Below, one piece after another: positions 15,650-22,528 of a DNA stretch of 55,062 nt. The stretch's first letter is position 1, and every line of letters starts with the position of its first letter. Source of the stretch: Thermoleophilia bacterium (GTDB taxonomy: Bacteria > Actinomycetota > Thermoleophilia > Gaiellales > JAICJC01); NCBI GenBank assembly GCA_025928655.1, contig JAICJC010000008.1, positions 1-55,062 on the forward strand, in the 5' to 3' direction. The notes under the pieces are model-generated. The model was not told the DNA's origin and ran no database searches. It worked only from the letters and a program-made list of their open reading frames with translations. A program made the position numbers and the translations under genes.

Positions 15650-16603
15650 TCACTGTTGATCCTGCCGAGCAGGCGCGTGGCGGACGGGAGGCGGTCCCGC
15701 GGCCGCGCTCGTGTACACATCGATCATCCCGCGGTAATTGCGGGAGATCCGGTCGATCGCCGCGTCCTTGTCGATGCGGCCGGAAACGTGTTCGCTGAGC
15801 GCGTCCAACCAGATCGTGCGCCCGACCGCGAGTCCGACATAGCCGTCCACGGGCGCTGCCTGTCGAAGCCAGTGCGCGACACGCTCGAGGTTCTCGCCGC
15901 GGCCGAGCACCACGCATTCAACGTCGTCGCGTCCACCCGCTCGCGCCTGGGTGACGATCCCCTCACAGTCCTCGCGAGTCTCCAGGCCCTCGATCTTCCA
16001 GATGGTGGGTTCGACGCCCACTTCCTGGAGACGTGCCATCGCGTGAATCACGAGCGCGGGCCGTAACTCACGGTCGTACTCGCCTCGGTCCCCGCCTGTC
16101 TCGGCGAGCTGGCTCGCCGTCGCGGGCACCAGCAGCTCAAGGAGGAATTTGCGGTCGTCCCTGCGCAGCCATTCGGACAGCCGTGCCAGCCGCGCTGCCT
16201 GGCGGTCGTTGACCTCCGCGTCGCCATCCGGGTTGTAGCGCACGAGCACCTTGGCGTAGTCGGGGTCGAATGCCTGGATGTGCTCACCGAAATGATCTGC
16301 GAACTCGAAGTCGAACTCGTCCTGACCGGAGCGCTCCACGGGCATCGCGAGCGTGAGGTTGGCGCGTCGCGCCGAGCGCGCGATGGCCGCCCCGAACTCC
16401 TCGTCTACCAAGACCGCGCATGAGGCTCGCGGGGCGCCGTCGGCGATCGCCCGCAGGAACCCCTCGTAGATGAGCATCTTGAGCGCGCAGATACGCCGGC
16501 GCTCGTCGTGGGTGGGCTCGCCCGGAATCCTCATGAGATCCTTCTTGAACGAGCCGCGGTGGTCGAAGGAGAGCATGTACAGCTGCCGGCCCGGCGTGGT
16601 CAC
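15650..16603 (-). CDS. DUF2090 (IolC C-terminal-like) aldolase-fold protein
   Basis: 317 residues. The opening LYMLSFDHRGSFKKDL, the middle FDPDYAKVLVRYNPDGD and LLELLVPATASQL, and the later WKIEGLETREDCEGIV with GYVGLAVGRTIWLDAL match DUF2090, a TIM-barrel domain related to class I aldolases and usually fused to the C-terminus of IolC kinases. Here it stands alone. A role in breaking down a phosphorylated keto-sugar is likely but unproven. GTG 16603 is preferred; GAGGAG lies 11 bases upstream and residues before it look random. Confidence 0.85.
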   Translation of the reverse strand: MTTPGRQLYMLSFDHRGSFKKDLMRIPGEPTHDERRRICALKMLIYEGFLRAIADGAPRASCAVLVDEEFGAAIARSARRANLTLAMPVERSGQDEFDFEFADHFGEHIQAFDPDYAKVLVRYNPDGDAEVNDRQAARLARLSEWLRRDDRKFLLELLVPATASQLAETGGDRGEYDRELRPALVIHAMARLQEVGVEPTIWKIEGLETREDCEGIVTQARAGGRDDVECVVLGRGENLERVAHWLRQAAPVDGYVGLAVGRTIWLDALSEHVSGRIDKDAAIDRISRNYRGMIDVYTSAAAGPPPVRHAPARQDQQ

Positions 16604-16710
16604 TCTGCGGCGTCTCCTCGAACGGCGCGAACGCGGGGTAGATGCCGGTTTCGCACAGTCGTAAGAGAATACCGCCGGGCTCCTCGGCCTCCGCCAACCG
16701 AGGCGTGGCC

Positions 16711-16742
16711 GGTAAGAAGGCGCCGGGGATCGACGCTGGGGG
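16711..16742 (+). promoter_or_regulatory. GGTAAGA-N13-GACGCTGG element (copy A)
   Basis: GGTAAGAA (16711-16718), 13 bases, then GACGCTGGGGG (16732-16742), ending 47 bases before the USP-like gene. One of four near-identical bipartite elements in this window, each just upstream of a stress-type gene. Confidence 0.65.
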
Positions 16743-16789
16743 ATTGCGTGTAAATCATCTCGAGCCGCGAGCGGACAGAAGGAGCGACG

Positions 16790-17281
16790 ATGGCAACACA
16801 CGATATGGAGACCGGTCATGCCCGCCCAGGGGAACCTGACGCGTCGATCCGGCGACTATTGATGGTCGCCGACGCCGCGGTTTCCGACGTCGCTGAGCTG
16901 CCGGCTGAGGTGCGCACCTTGATCGATGCGGCGGCCGAGGTCTACGTAGTCACCCCCAGCCTCCCCGGTCGGCTGCACTGGCTTGCCGACGACGTGGATC
17001 GCTCCCGGCACCTCGCCGACGAGCGCCTCGACAGCGTGCTCGGGCACATGCGGACGCTCGGGGCCCACGCCAGCGGGCGGATTGGCGATGATTACGTGCT
17101 GACAGCATTCTCCGACGCCGTGGCGGACTTTCACCCCGATCACATCCTGATCGGCCTGCGCAGCTCAGAGCACGCGAACTGGCAGGAGCGGGGACTGATC
17201 GAGAAGGTAGTGGATCGTTTCGGGCTGCCCGTGACGACCTATGAGGTTGCTTGCGACGGTCACGCGTCAGACCCGGCCTGA
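16790..17281 (+). CDS. USP-like nucleotide-binding protein
   Basis: 163 residues. Predicted Rossmann-like alternation with RRLLMVADAAVSD..., VYVVTPSLPGRLHWLADDVD in the first half and DYVLTAFSDAVADFHPDHILIGLRSSEHANWQERGLIEKV in the second. This is an actinobacterial branch of the USP superfamily in which the usual G-x2-G-x9-G(S/T) loop is replaced by LRSSEHANWQE. ATG 16790 follows AGAAGGAG. Preceded by bipartite element A, so it probably belongs to the same stress regulon as aquaporin-fdhA, osmC and the DoxX-like gene. Confidence 0.82.
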   Translation: MATHDMETGHARPGEPDASIRRLLMVADAAVSDVAELPAEVRTLIDAAAEVYVVTPSLPGRLHWLADDVDRSRHLADERLDSVLGHMRTLGAHASGRIGDDYVLTAFSDAVADFHPDHILIGLRSSEHANWQERGLIEKVVDRFGLPVTTYEVACDGHASDPA

Positions 17282-17553
17282 TCTAGCCCTCCCCTCACGG
17301 GGACTCCGCGCCGTCCTCGCTGGGGAGGTGACGATCAGGGTGGGCCGGTGAGCGTGGTGCGCGGCGGGCCCTCGTCGCCAGGACGTTCGGGCGTCGATCT
17401 CCTTGACGCGGCTCTCAGCTCCAACGTGCCGGCGCCCCGAGCGGCGACCCCGAGCGCGCCGGGGCGAAGCGCCGGAGCGCCCGCGGGGTGCAGGCCGGCG
17501 TGCCGTCGAACCTGGACCTGATACGACCCTCGCCGTGCGAACACGGGGGGCGG
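17282..17553. other. Intergenic region, no gene seen
   Basis: 272 bases of GC-rich sequence after the USP-like gene. No open frame with coding character and no promoter motif could be supported. Confidence 0.4.
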
Positions 17554-17660
17554 GGTCTGGGACAGGGCCTCATGGGCGCGACCGCGGCCCGGTGCCAGTC
17601 TCACATCAGACGCCGCTGCGCCGGCGGTGTCGCCTTTCAACCCGCCGAAGGAGAAGCGCG
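17554..17660 (+). repeat. Duplicated sigma-factor leader (decayed copy)
   Basis: Clearly homologous to 21022-21135: both contain CAGACGCCGCT, a GCGGTGTCGCCT segment, TTCAACCC and CCGAAGGAGAA right before the ATG. The leader is as conserved as the coding start that follows. Confidence 0.75.
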
Positions 17661-17875
17661 ATGTCCGCTCCGCCTGCAGCGATCAGTCCGGACCCGGCTC
17701 CCAACACCCCCTCGGCTCACCCCCGGCGCGCCCATGCGTCGAGGCCGAAGCTCACGGTTGCCCGTGGCCGGCGGGCCCGCGCCCCAGCGCCCCCTGCTGT
17801 CGCCGTCATCGATGCACACCGACACTTCATCGATGAGAAGTCACGGGTCGCGAGCTTCCAAGTGCGGATGAGTTC
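17661..17875 (+). pseudogene. Decayed N-terminus of a sigma factor (copy of 21136)
   Basis: From ATG 17661 the first 65 residues align with the sigma factor at 21136 (MSAPPAAIS against MAAPLAAIP; RPKLTV against RPRLTV; APAPPAVAVIDAHRHF against APAPLAAAAVDTRRF; FIDEKSRVASF against FDEESRAWID). After that, homology stops: regions 2 and 4 are missing. The frame stays open to 18044 but looks non-coding. A deleted or recombined duplicate. Confidence 0.72.
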
Positions 17876-18132
17876 GATCAGGCCACTATGTGCTGTTGAT
17901 GTGGGGGGGGGCGTCGCCCGTACCGATTGCGGCCGAAATGCAGTCGCCGCGCCGGCCCGGGGCTGCATCTGTGGAAGCACCGGTCGCGCCTGGCCGAACC
18001 ATGCCCCCCCGCGGCGGATCCGATGTCCCGCCGGCGGGACGTGAGCCGTCGATGGCCACACCGCAGCGGCTCAAGAGGTCTTGGTCACCGATGAACGGCC
18101 TGGAGAGCCCACCGTCGAGACGTGTCGCGGCC

Positions 18133-18348
18133 TCAGCTGGTCGGGTCGTCCGGAGCGTGCTCCGAGATGATCGCGTGCAGATCCGCAACCTCGCGCCGGA
18201 CCATGTCGAAACGCGGATCCTGTCCCATGGAGCAGCCATGCCCCATCGCGAAGGCGTAGTCCCAGGAGGCCATGAGCTCCCGGAGCCTGCGGCGTGCCTC
18301 CTCGAGAGTCACAGGTGCGACGTCCCGAGGCCCGACAACGTTGGACAA
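18133..18348 (-). CDS. Small hypothetical protein
   Basis: 71 residues with a plausible composition: LEEARRRLRELMASWDYAFAMGHG followed by RREVADLHAIISEH. The likely start is TTG at 18348 with no strong ribosome site; a later GTG is possible. It lies between a sigma-factor relic and a USP relic. No family recognised. It could be real or the remnant of something larger. Confidence 0.5.
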   Translation of the reverse strand: MSNVVGPRDVAPVTLEEARRRLRELMASWDYAFAMGHGCSMGQDPRFDMVRREVADLHAIISEHAPDDPTS

Positions 18349-18403
18349 ATGGCAAGTATCTGCACTTCAGGGAACCATATCGACCCCGCCGGTCAGACCT
18401 TGA

Positions 18404-18669
18404 GGGCGAGCAGGTCCCGCGGAAGCTCTGCGCTGGGCGCTCGCCGAGGCGCGGCTGCGCATGGCGCCGCTGCGGATTATTCACGCACGGACGCGCGGCT
18501 ACGAAATTGCGACGGGAGGGGTCTGGCGCCATCCGCTGGTACGGGTCGGATCGCTTGGTGTCGCTCACGCGCCGTGTCCCGTGGTCGTGGTGCGCACGCC
18601 CAAGGACGTAGACGCACGCGTGGACCGCGACGCGCGTCTGACCGGACGCGGACGAAGAACCAGGCCTGA
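18404..18669 (+). pseudogene. USP relic with internal deletion
   Basis: The frame reads GRAGPAEALRWALAEARLRMAP then LRIIHAR, the beta-1/alpha-1 start of a USP, then jumps to GSLGVAHAPCPVVVVRTP, the C-terminal strand of the same family. About 80 middle residues are missing and no start codon precedes it (a stop lies at 18401-18403). Probably a dead USP gene. The gene-free stretch to 18809 holds nothing else I can support. Confidence 0.7.
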
Positions 18670-18809
18670 CTCCAAGTACGTGTGGTCGCCTCGAGGATGG
18701 CGCCGACCCTCAGGCCGGACGCAACCTGCCGTCTACCGGGGATGGTCGCACCGGCTTTCCAGCCTCGGTTCGCTGCGAGCCATCGTCGCGTGCGTATTGG
18801 AGCTGTCGG

Positions 18810-18842
18810 GGTAAGACTCTCGCCGCGTCCGACGCTGGGGGG
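18810..18842 (+). promoter_or_regulatory. GGTAAGA-N13-GACGCTGG element (copy B)
   Basis: GGTAAGAC (18810-18817), 13 bases, then GACGCTGGGGGG (18831-18842), ending 39 bases before the aquaporin start. Same spacing as copies A and C. Confidence 0.65.
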
Positions 18843-18881
18843 TATGGCAAAGGGTGCGGTATGTGAATTCGTAGGTGGGTC

Positions 18882-19718
18882 ATGAACGCCGATCTCGGAC
18901 GCCGTCTGCTGGCGGAGTTCGTCGGTACGGCGCTGCTCGTGATCTTCGGCGCCGGGGCCGTCGTTGCGGCGTTGGAGGTGGGCCAGGGCCGCCTCGACTA
19001 CGCGGGACTCGGCATCATCGGGGTGTCGTTCGCGCTGGTGATCGCCGCCGTGGTGTACATGTTCGGCTCGACCTCGGGCGCCCACATCAACCCCGCGGTC
19101 ACGTTCTCGCTCGCGGTGGTGCGCCGCTTTCCGTGGGCCGAGGTCGCTCCCTACGCCGTCGCGCAGCTTGCGGGGGCGCTCGCGGGGGCGGTGCTCGTGA
19201 ATGTGATCTTCGGGTCGCGCGCGAGCGATCTGAACGTGTCGGGCGGCACGGTTGTCGGTGCGGGGTTCACGAACACGCAGGCGGTGGTGGCGGAGGGGCT
19301 GGGGACGTTCCTGCTGCTCGCGACGGTCATGGCGCTGGCGGTGGACCGGCGCGCTCCGGCGGGGTTCGCCGGCCTGGTCATCGGTCTGTCGGTGGCGTGC
19401 GAGATCATGGTGATCGGGCCGATCAGCGGCGGCTCGGTGAACCCGGCGCGTACCTTCGGCCCGTACCTCGCGACCGAGTTCTTCGGCGGCTCCACACCGT
19501 GGAGCGAATTCTGGATCTACTGGGCCGGCCCGCTCGTGGGCGGCGCGCTGGCCGCGCTCGCGTATGACGTGATCGCGCAGCCCGAACGACCCGCGGCCGA
19601 GCCGCCGCAGGGCACCGCCGGCGACGTGGTGGGTCGCCGCGTGACCCCGGACGACCCGGCGGCCGCGCCGCAAGCGAGACCTCCAACAACCGAAGGGAGA
19701 GAGCCCCATGTCCGGTAA
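18882..19718 (+). CDS. MIP family channel (aquaporin-type)
   Basis: 278 residues with six membrane helices and both pore loops: GAHINPAVTF (NPA 70-72) and GGSVNPARTFGP (NPA 187-189). The residue after NPAR is T, not the D of glycerol facilitators (NPARDFGP), which favours a water-specific AqpZ-like channel. A disordered C-terminal tail of about 45 residues follows the last helix. The stop overlaps the formaldehyde dehydrogenase start by 11 bp. Preceded by stress element B. Confidence 0.93.
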   Translation: MNADLGRRLLAEFVGTALLVIFGAGAVVAALEVGQGRLDYAGLGIIGVSFALVIAAVVYMFGSTSGAHINPAVTFSLAVVRRFPWAEVAPYAVAQLAGALAGAVLVNVIFGSRASDLNVSGGTVVGAGFTNTQAVVAEGLGTFLLLATVMALAVDRRAPAGFAGLVIGLSVACEIMVIGPISGGSVNPARTFGPYLATEFFGGSTPWSEFWIYWAGPLVGGALAALAYDVIAQPERPAAEPPQGTAGDVVGRRVTPDDPAAAPQARPPTTEGREPHVR

Positions 19719-20943
19719 CAAGGCAGTTGCGTATATCGAGCCGGGAAAGGTCGAGGTGCAGGCGATCGACTATCCGAAGCTCGAGGTCCAGGACGGACCG
19801 GGCGTCGATCCGGCGAACGTCGGACGCAAGACGCCGCACGGGGCGATCCTGAAGATCGTCGCGACCAACATCTGCGGCTCCGACCAGCACATGGTCCGCG
19901 GCCGCACGACGGCGCCGGCGGGGCTGGTGCTCGGCCACGAGATCACCGGCGAGGTGATCGAGGCCGGGCCCGGAGTCGAGTTCATCAAGCAGGGCGACCT
20001 GGTCTCGGTTCCGTTCAACATCGCCTGCGGGCGCTGCCGCATGTGCAAGGAGGGCAACACGGGTGTCTGCCTGAACGTCAACCCCAGCGGCTACGGCTCC
20101 GCCTACGGCTACGTGGACATGGGCGGCTGGGTCGGCGGGCAGGCGGAGTACGTGATGGTGCCCTACGCCGACTGGAACCTGCTCAAGTTTCCCGACAAGG
20201 ATCAGGCGCTCGAGAAGGTCCTGGACCTCACGATGCTCTCCGACATCTTCCCGACCGGCTACCACGGCTGCGTGTCGGCGGGTGTGACGACGGGATCGAC
20301 GGTCTACATCGCGGGCGCGGGGCCGGTCGGGCTGGCAGCCGCGCACTCGGCCCAGCTGCTCGGCGCGGCCGTGGTGATCGTCGGCGACATGAACGAGGAG
20401 CGCCTGGTCCAGGCCAGGAGCTTCGGCTGCGAGACGGTCGATCTGAGCAAGGACGCCCCGCTGGTCGACCAGATCGAGCAGATCGTCGGAGAGCGGATGG
20501 TCGACTGCGCGGTCGACGCGGTCGGCTTCGAGGCCAAGGGGCACGGCCACGGCGCCGATGAGGCACCGGCGACCGTGCTCAACTCGATCATGCAGGTGAC
20601 CCGCGAGGCCGGCAAGCTCGGCGTCGTCGGGCTGTACGTCACCGGCGATCCGGGCGCCAAGGATGACGCGGCCAAGGAGGGCAGCCTGTCGATCCGCATC
20701 GGTCTGGGGTGGGCCAAGTCGCACTCGTTCACCACCGGCCAGTGCCCGGTCATGCGCTACCACCGGCGCCTGATGAATGCCATCCTCAACGAGCGCTGCC
20801 AGATCGCCAAGGCCGTCAACGCCACCGTGATCTCGCTCGATGAGGCGCCGCAGGGCTACCAGGCCTTCGACAAGGGAGCGAGCAAGAAGTACGTGCTCGA
20901 CCCGCACTCGATGCTCCGGAACAGGCAGCGGATCGGCGCTTAG
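19708..20943 (+). CDS. fdhA: Glutathione-independent formaldehyde dehydrogenase (zinc MDR family)
   Basis: 411 residues. Medium-chain dehydrogenase with catalytic-zinc motif TNICGSDQHMVRGR and GHEITGEV, the four-cysteine structural zinc loop CGRCRMCKEGNTGVC, and NAD-binding IAGAGPVGLAAAHSAQLLGA. The long insert and the C-terminal SHSFTTGQCPVMRYHRRLM are specific for the Pseudomonas-type FdhA that uses NAD without glutathione. It oxidises formaldehyde to formate in the cytoplasm. ATG 19708 follows GAAGGGAGAG and lies within the aquaporin gene, so translation is coupled. Confidence 0.93.
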   Translation: MSGNKAVAYIEPGKVEVQAIDYPKLEVQDGPGVDPANVGRKTPHGAILKIVATNICGSDQHMVRGRTTAPAGLVLGHEITGEVIEAGPGVEFIKQGDLVSVPFNIACGRCRMCKEGNTGVCLNVNPSGYGSAYGYVDMGGWVGGQAEYVMVPYADWNLLKFPDKDQALEKVLDLTMLSDIFPTGYHGCVSAGVTTGSTVYIAGAGPVGLAAAHSAQLLGAAVVIVGDMNEERLVQARSFGCETVDLSKDAPLVDQIEQIVGERMVDCAVDAVGFEAKGHGHGADEAPATVLNSIMQVTREAGKLGVVGLYVTGDPGAKDDAAKEGSLSIRIGLGWAKSHSFTTGQCPVMRYHRRLMNAILNERCQIAKAVNATVISLDEAPQGYQAFDKGASKKYVLDPHSMLRNRQRIGA

Positions 20944-20962
20944 CCGGGGCCGGCGCGGACAC

Positions 20963-20998
20963 CTCCGGGGGCGGCGACACGGGTCGCCGCCCCGGGAG
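20963..20998 (+). terminator. Terminator hairpin of the aquaporin-fdhA operon
   Basis: A 16-bp GC stem with one mismatch (20963-20978 with 20983-20998) around the loop ACGG, 20 bases after the fdhA stop. Confidence 0.82.
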
Positions 20999-21021
20999 AG
21001 CGAAGGATGGGCAGGTGAGCG

Positions 21022-21135
21022 GCGGGATCTGGGGACACGGCCCCATGGGAGGCGCCGCGAGCCCGTGACAGGGTCAACTCAGACGCCGCTATCCCAGCGG
21101 TGTCGCCTGTTCAACCCACCGAAGGAGAACACGCG
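21022..21135 (+). promoter_or_regulatory. Conserved leader of sigma-factor gene with GGGG-N6-CCC box
   Basis: GGGG-N6-CCCCATGGG lies at 21031-21049, 86 bases before the sigma-factor start. The leader contains a possible small hairpin near 21081-21105 (CGCCGCTATCCCAGCGGTG). The whole leader is duplicated at 17554-17660. Confidence 0.6.
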
Positions 21136-21888
21136 ATGGCCGCTCCGCTCGCAGCGATCCCCGCCGCAGCCCCGGTCCCGTCCCCGGCTCATGGCCGAGA
21201 CGTGCAAAGGGCGAGGCCGAGGCTCACGGTTGTCCCGGATCGACAGGGCCGTGCCCCGGCCCCGCTCGCGGCCGCCGCCGTCGACACGCGCCGCTTCGAC
21301 GAGGAGTCACGGGCCTGGATCGACGCGCTCCGCTCCGACGATCCGCGTCGCGATGAGGCGATCGCGTCGCTCCACGCGCTCCTGGTGCGCCAGGCCCGAT
21401 TCGAGGTCGGAAGGAGAACGGCGTCCCTGACTCACCCGTCCGGCCGAGACCTCGACGACCTCGCCGTCCAGGCCGCCGACGACGCCGTCGTCGCGATCCT
21501 GGCCAAGCTCGATCAGTTCCGCGGTGAGAGCCTCTTCACCACCTGGGCACGCCGCTTCGTGGAGCGCGAGGCGCCGGGCAAGATCCGGCGCCGTCTGGGG
21601 CGTGCTCGCGAGCTTCCCAGCGCCGACGACTTCGAGCACGCGCGGATGTGGTCGGTGGACGCCGAATCGCCGCACGAACGCTACGTCGCACACGAGCTCG
21701 CGGAAACGCTCGCTCGCCTGATCGACGAGGACCTGACTCCGCGCCAGCGCGAGGTCCTGATCGCGCTGGCGATCGACGGCGTACCCAGCGACGGGCTGGC
21801 AAGACGGCTGAACACGACGACAGGGGCTCTCCACAAGACCCTTCACATCGCCCGCCGCAAGCTGCGGGCCGGCCTCGAGGCGGCCTGA
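21136..21888 (+). CDS. RNA polymerase sigma-70 family (ECF-like) sigma factor
   Basis: 250 residues. Region 2: DDAVVAILAKLDQFRGESLFTTWARRFVEREAPGKI; region 4: LTPRQREVLIALAIDGVPSDGLARRLNTTTGALHKTLHIARRKLR. A proline/alanine-rich N-terminal 60 residues precede them, as in the factor at 14622 and the relic at 17661. No anti-sigma gene adjoins. ATG 21136 follows GAAGGAGAA. The osmC gene just downstream carries bipartite element C, which makes this factor a candidate for reading that element; this is inference. Confidence 0.88.
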   Translation: MAAPLAAIPAAAPVPSPAHGRDVQRARPRLTVVPDRQGRAPAPLAAAAVDTRRFDEESRAWIDALRSDDPRRDEAIASLHALLVRQARFEVGRRTASLTHPSGRDLDDLAVQAADDAVVAILAKLDQFRGESLFTTWARRFVEREAPGKIRRRLGRARELPSADDFEHARMWSVDAESPHERYVAHELAETLARLIDEDLTPRQREVLIALAIDGVPSDGLARRLNTTTGALHKTLHIARRKLRAGLEAA

Positions 21889-21916
21889 TGTGACCCCCGG
21901 CACGTGGCCGCCCGCC

Positions 21917-21947
21917 GGTAAGAACCGCGTCGCGCGGCACGCTGGAG
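21917..21947 (+). promoter_or_regulatory. GGTAAGA-N13-ACGCTGG element (copy C)
   Basis: GGTAAGAA (21917-21924), 13 bases, then CACGCTGGAG (21938-21947), ending 56 bases before osmC. Confidence 0.62.
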
Positions 21948-22003
21948 AAGAGACGCCTTCGAGGAAGGCGCGCCATCACGGCCATTTCGAGGAGGGGAGC
22001 AGG

Positions 22004-22447
22004 ATGACGATTGCGCAGCGACACGCTCAGGTTGCCTGGGAGGGAACGCTCGCGGGCGGCGCCGGCACGGCGTCGGGTGGGAGCGGCGCGTTCGAGCTCC
22101 CGGTCACGTGGGCCGCGCGCACCGAGCGGCCGGACGGCAAGACCAGCCCGGAGGAGCTGATCGCCGCAGCCCACGCGAGCTGTTTCGCGATGGCTCTGGC
22201 GCTGGTGCTGGGCGAGGACCATGTCGCGCCCGAGCGGTTGACGGTGACGGCAATCTGCACGCTCGACGAGGTCGACGGCGCGCCGCGGATCACCGCGTCC
22301 GAGCTCACCGTCCTCGCGCGGGCACCGTCGCTCGACAAGCCGGGACTCGAGCGCAGCGTGGCGGCGGCGGCGGAGCTCTGCCCCGTGTCGAACGCGCTGC
22401 GCGGGAACGTCGAGATCACCGTGCGGGACGACGTCGACGAGGGCTGA
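22004..22447 (+). CDS. osmC: OsmC family peroxiredoxin-like protein
   Basis: 147 residues. Both reactive cysteines are present: C60 in AAAHASCFAMAL and C126 in AELCPVSNAL. The start AQVAWEGTLAGGAGT and TSPEELIAAAH are typical of the OsmC subgroup that reduces organic hydroperoxides. ATG 22004 follows GGAGGGGAG. Single gene after the sigma factor, with bipartite element C upstream. Confidence 0.92.
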   Translation: MTIAQRHAQVAWEGTLAGGAGTASGGSGAFELPVTWAARTERPDGKTSPEELIAAAHASCFAMALALVLGEDHVAPERLTVTAICTLDEVDGAPRITASELTVLARAPSLDKPGLERSVAAAAELCPVSNALRGNVEITVRDDVDEG

Positions 22448-22528
22448 CGCGTCGGAGCTCGCACCCCGGATGACCGCGCGCCCCCCGGGCGCACGCGGCA
22501 AGCCCACACCTCTCCGCACTGCGGGGCG

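Noticed and set aside
17403-18044. 213-codon plus-strand frame taken as a full gene
   Set aside because: Only 17661-17875 has recognisable (sigma-factor) sequence; the flanks are arginine-rich noise.
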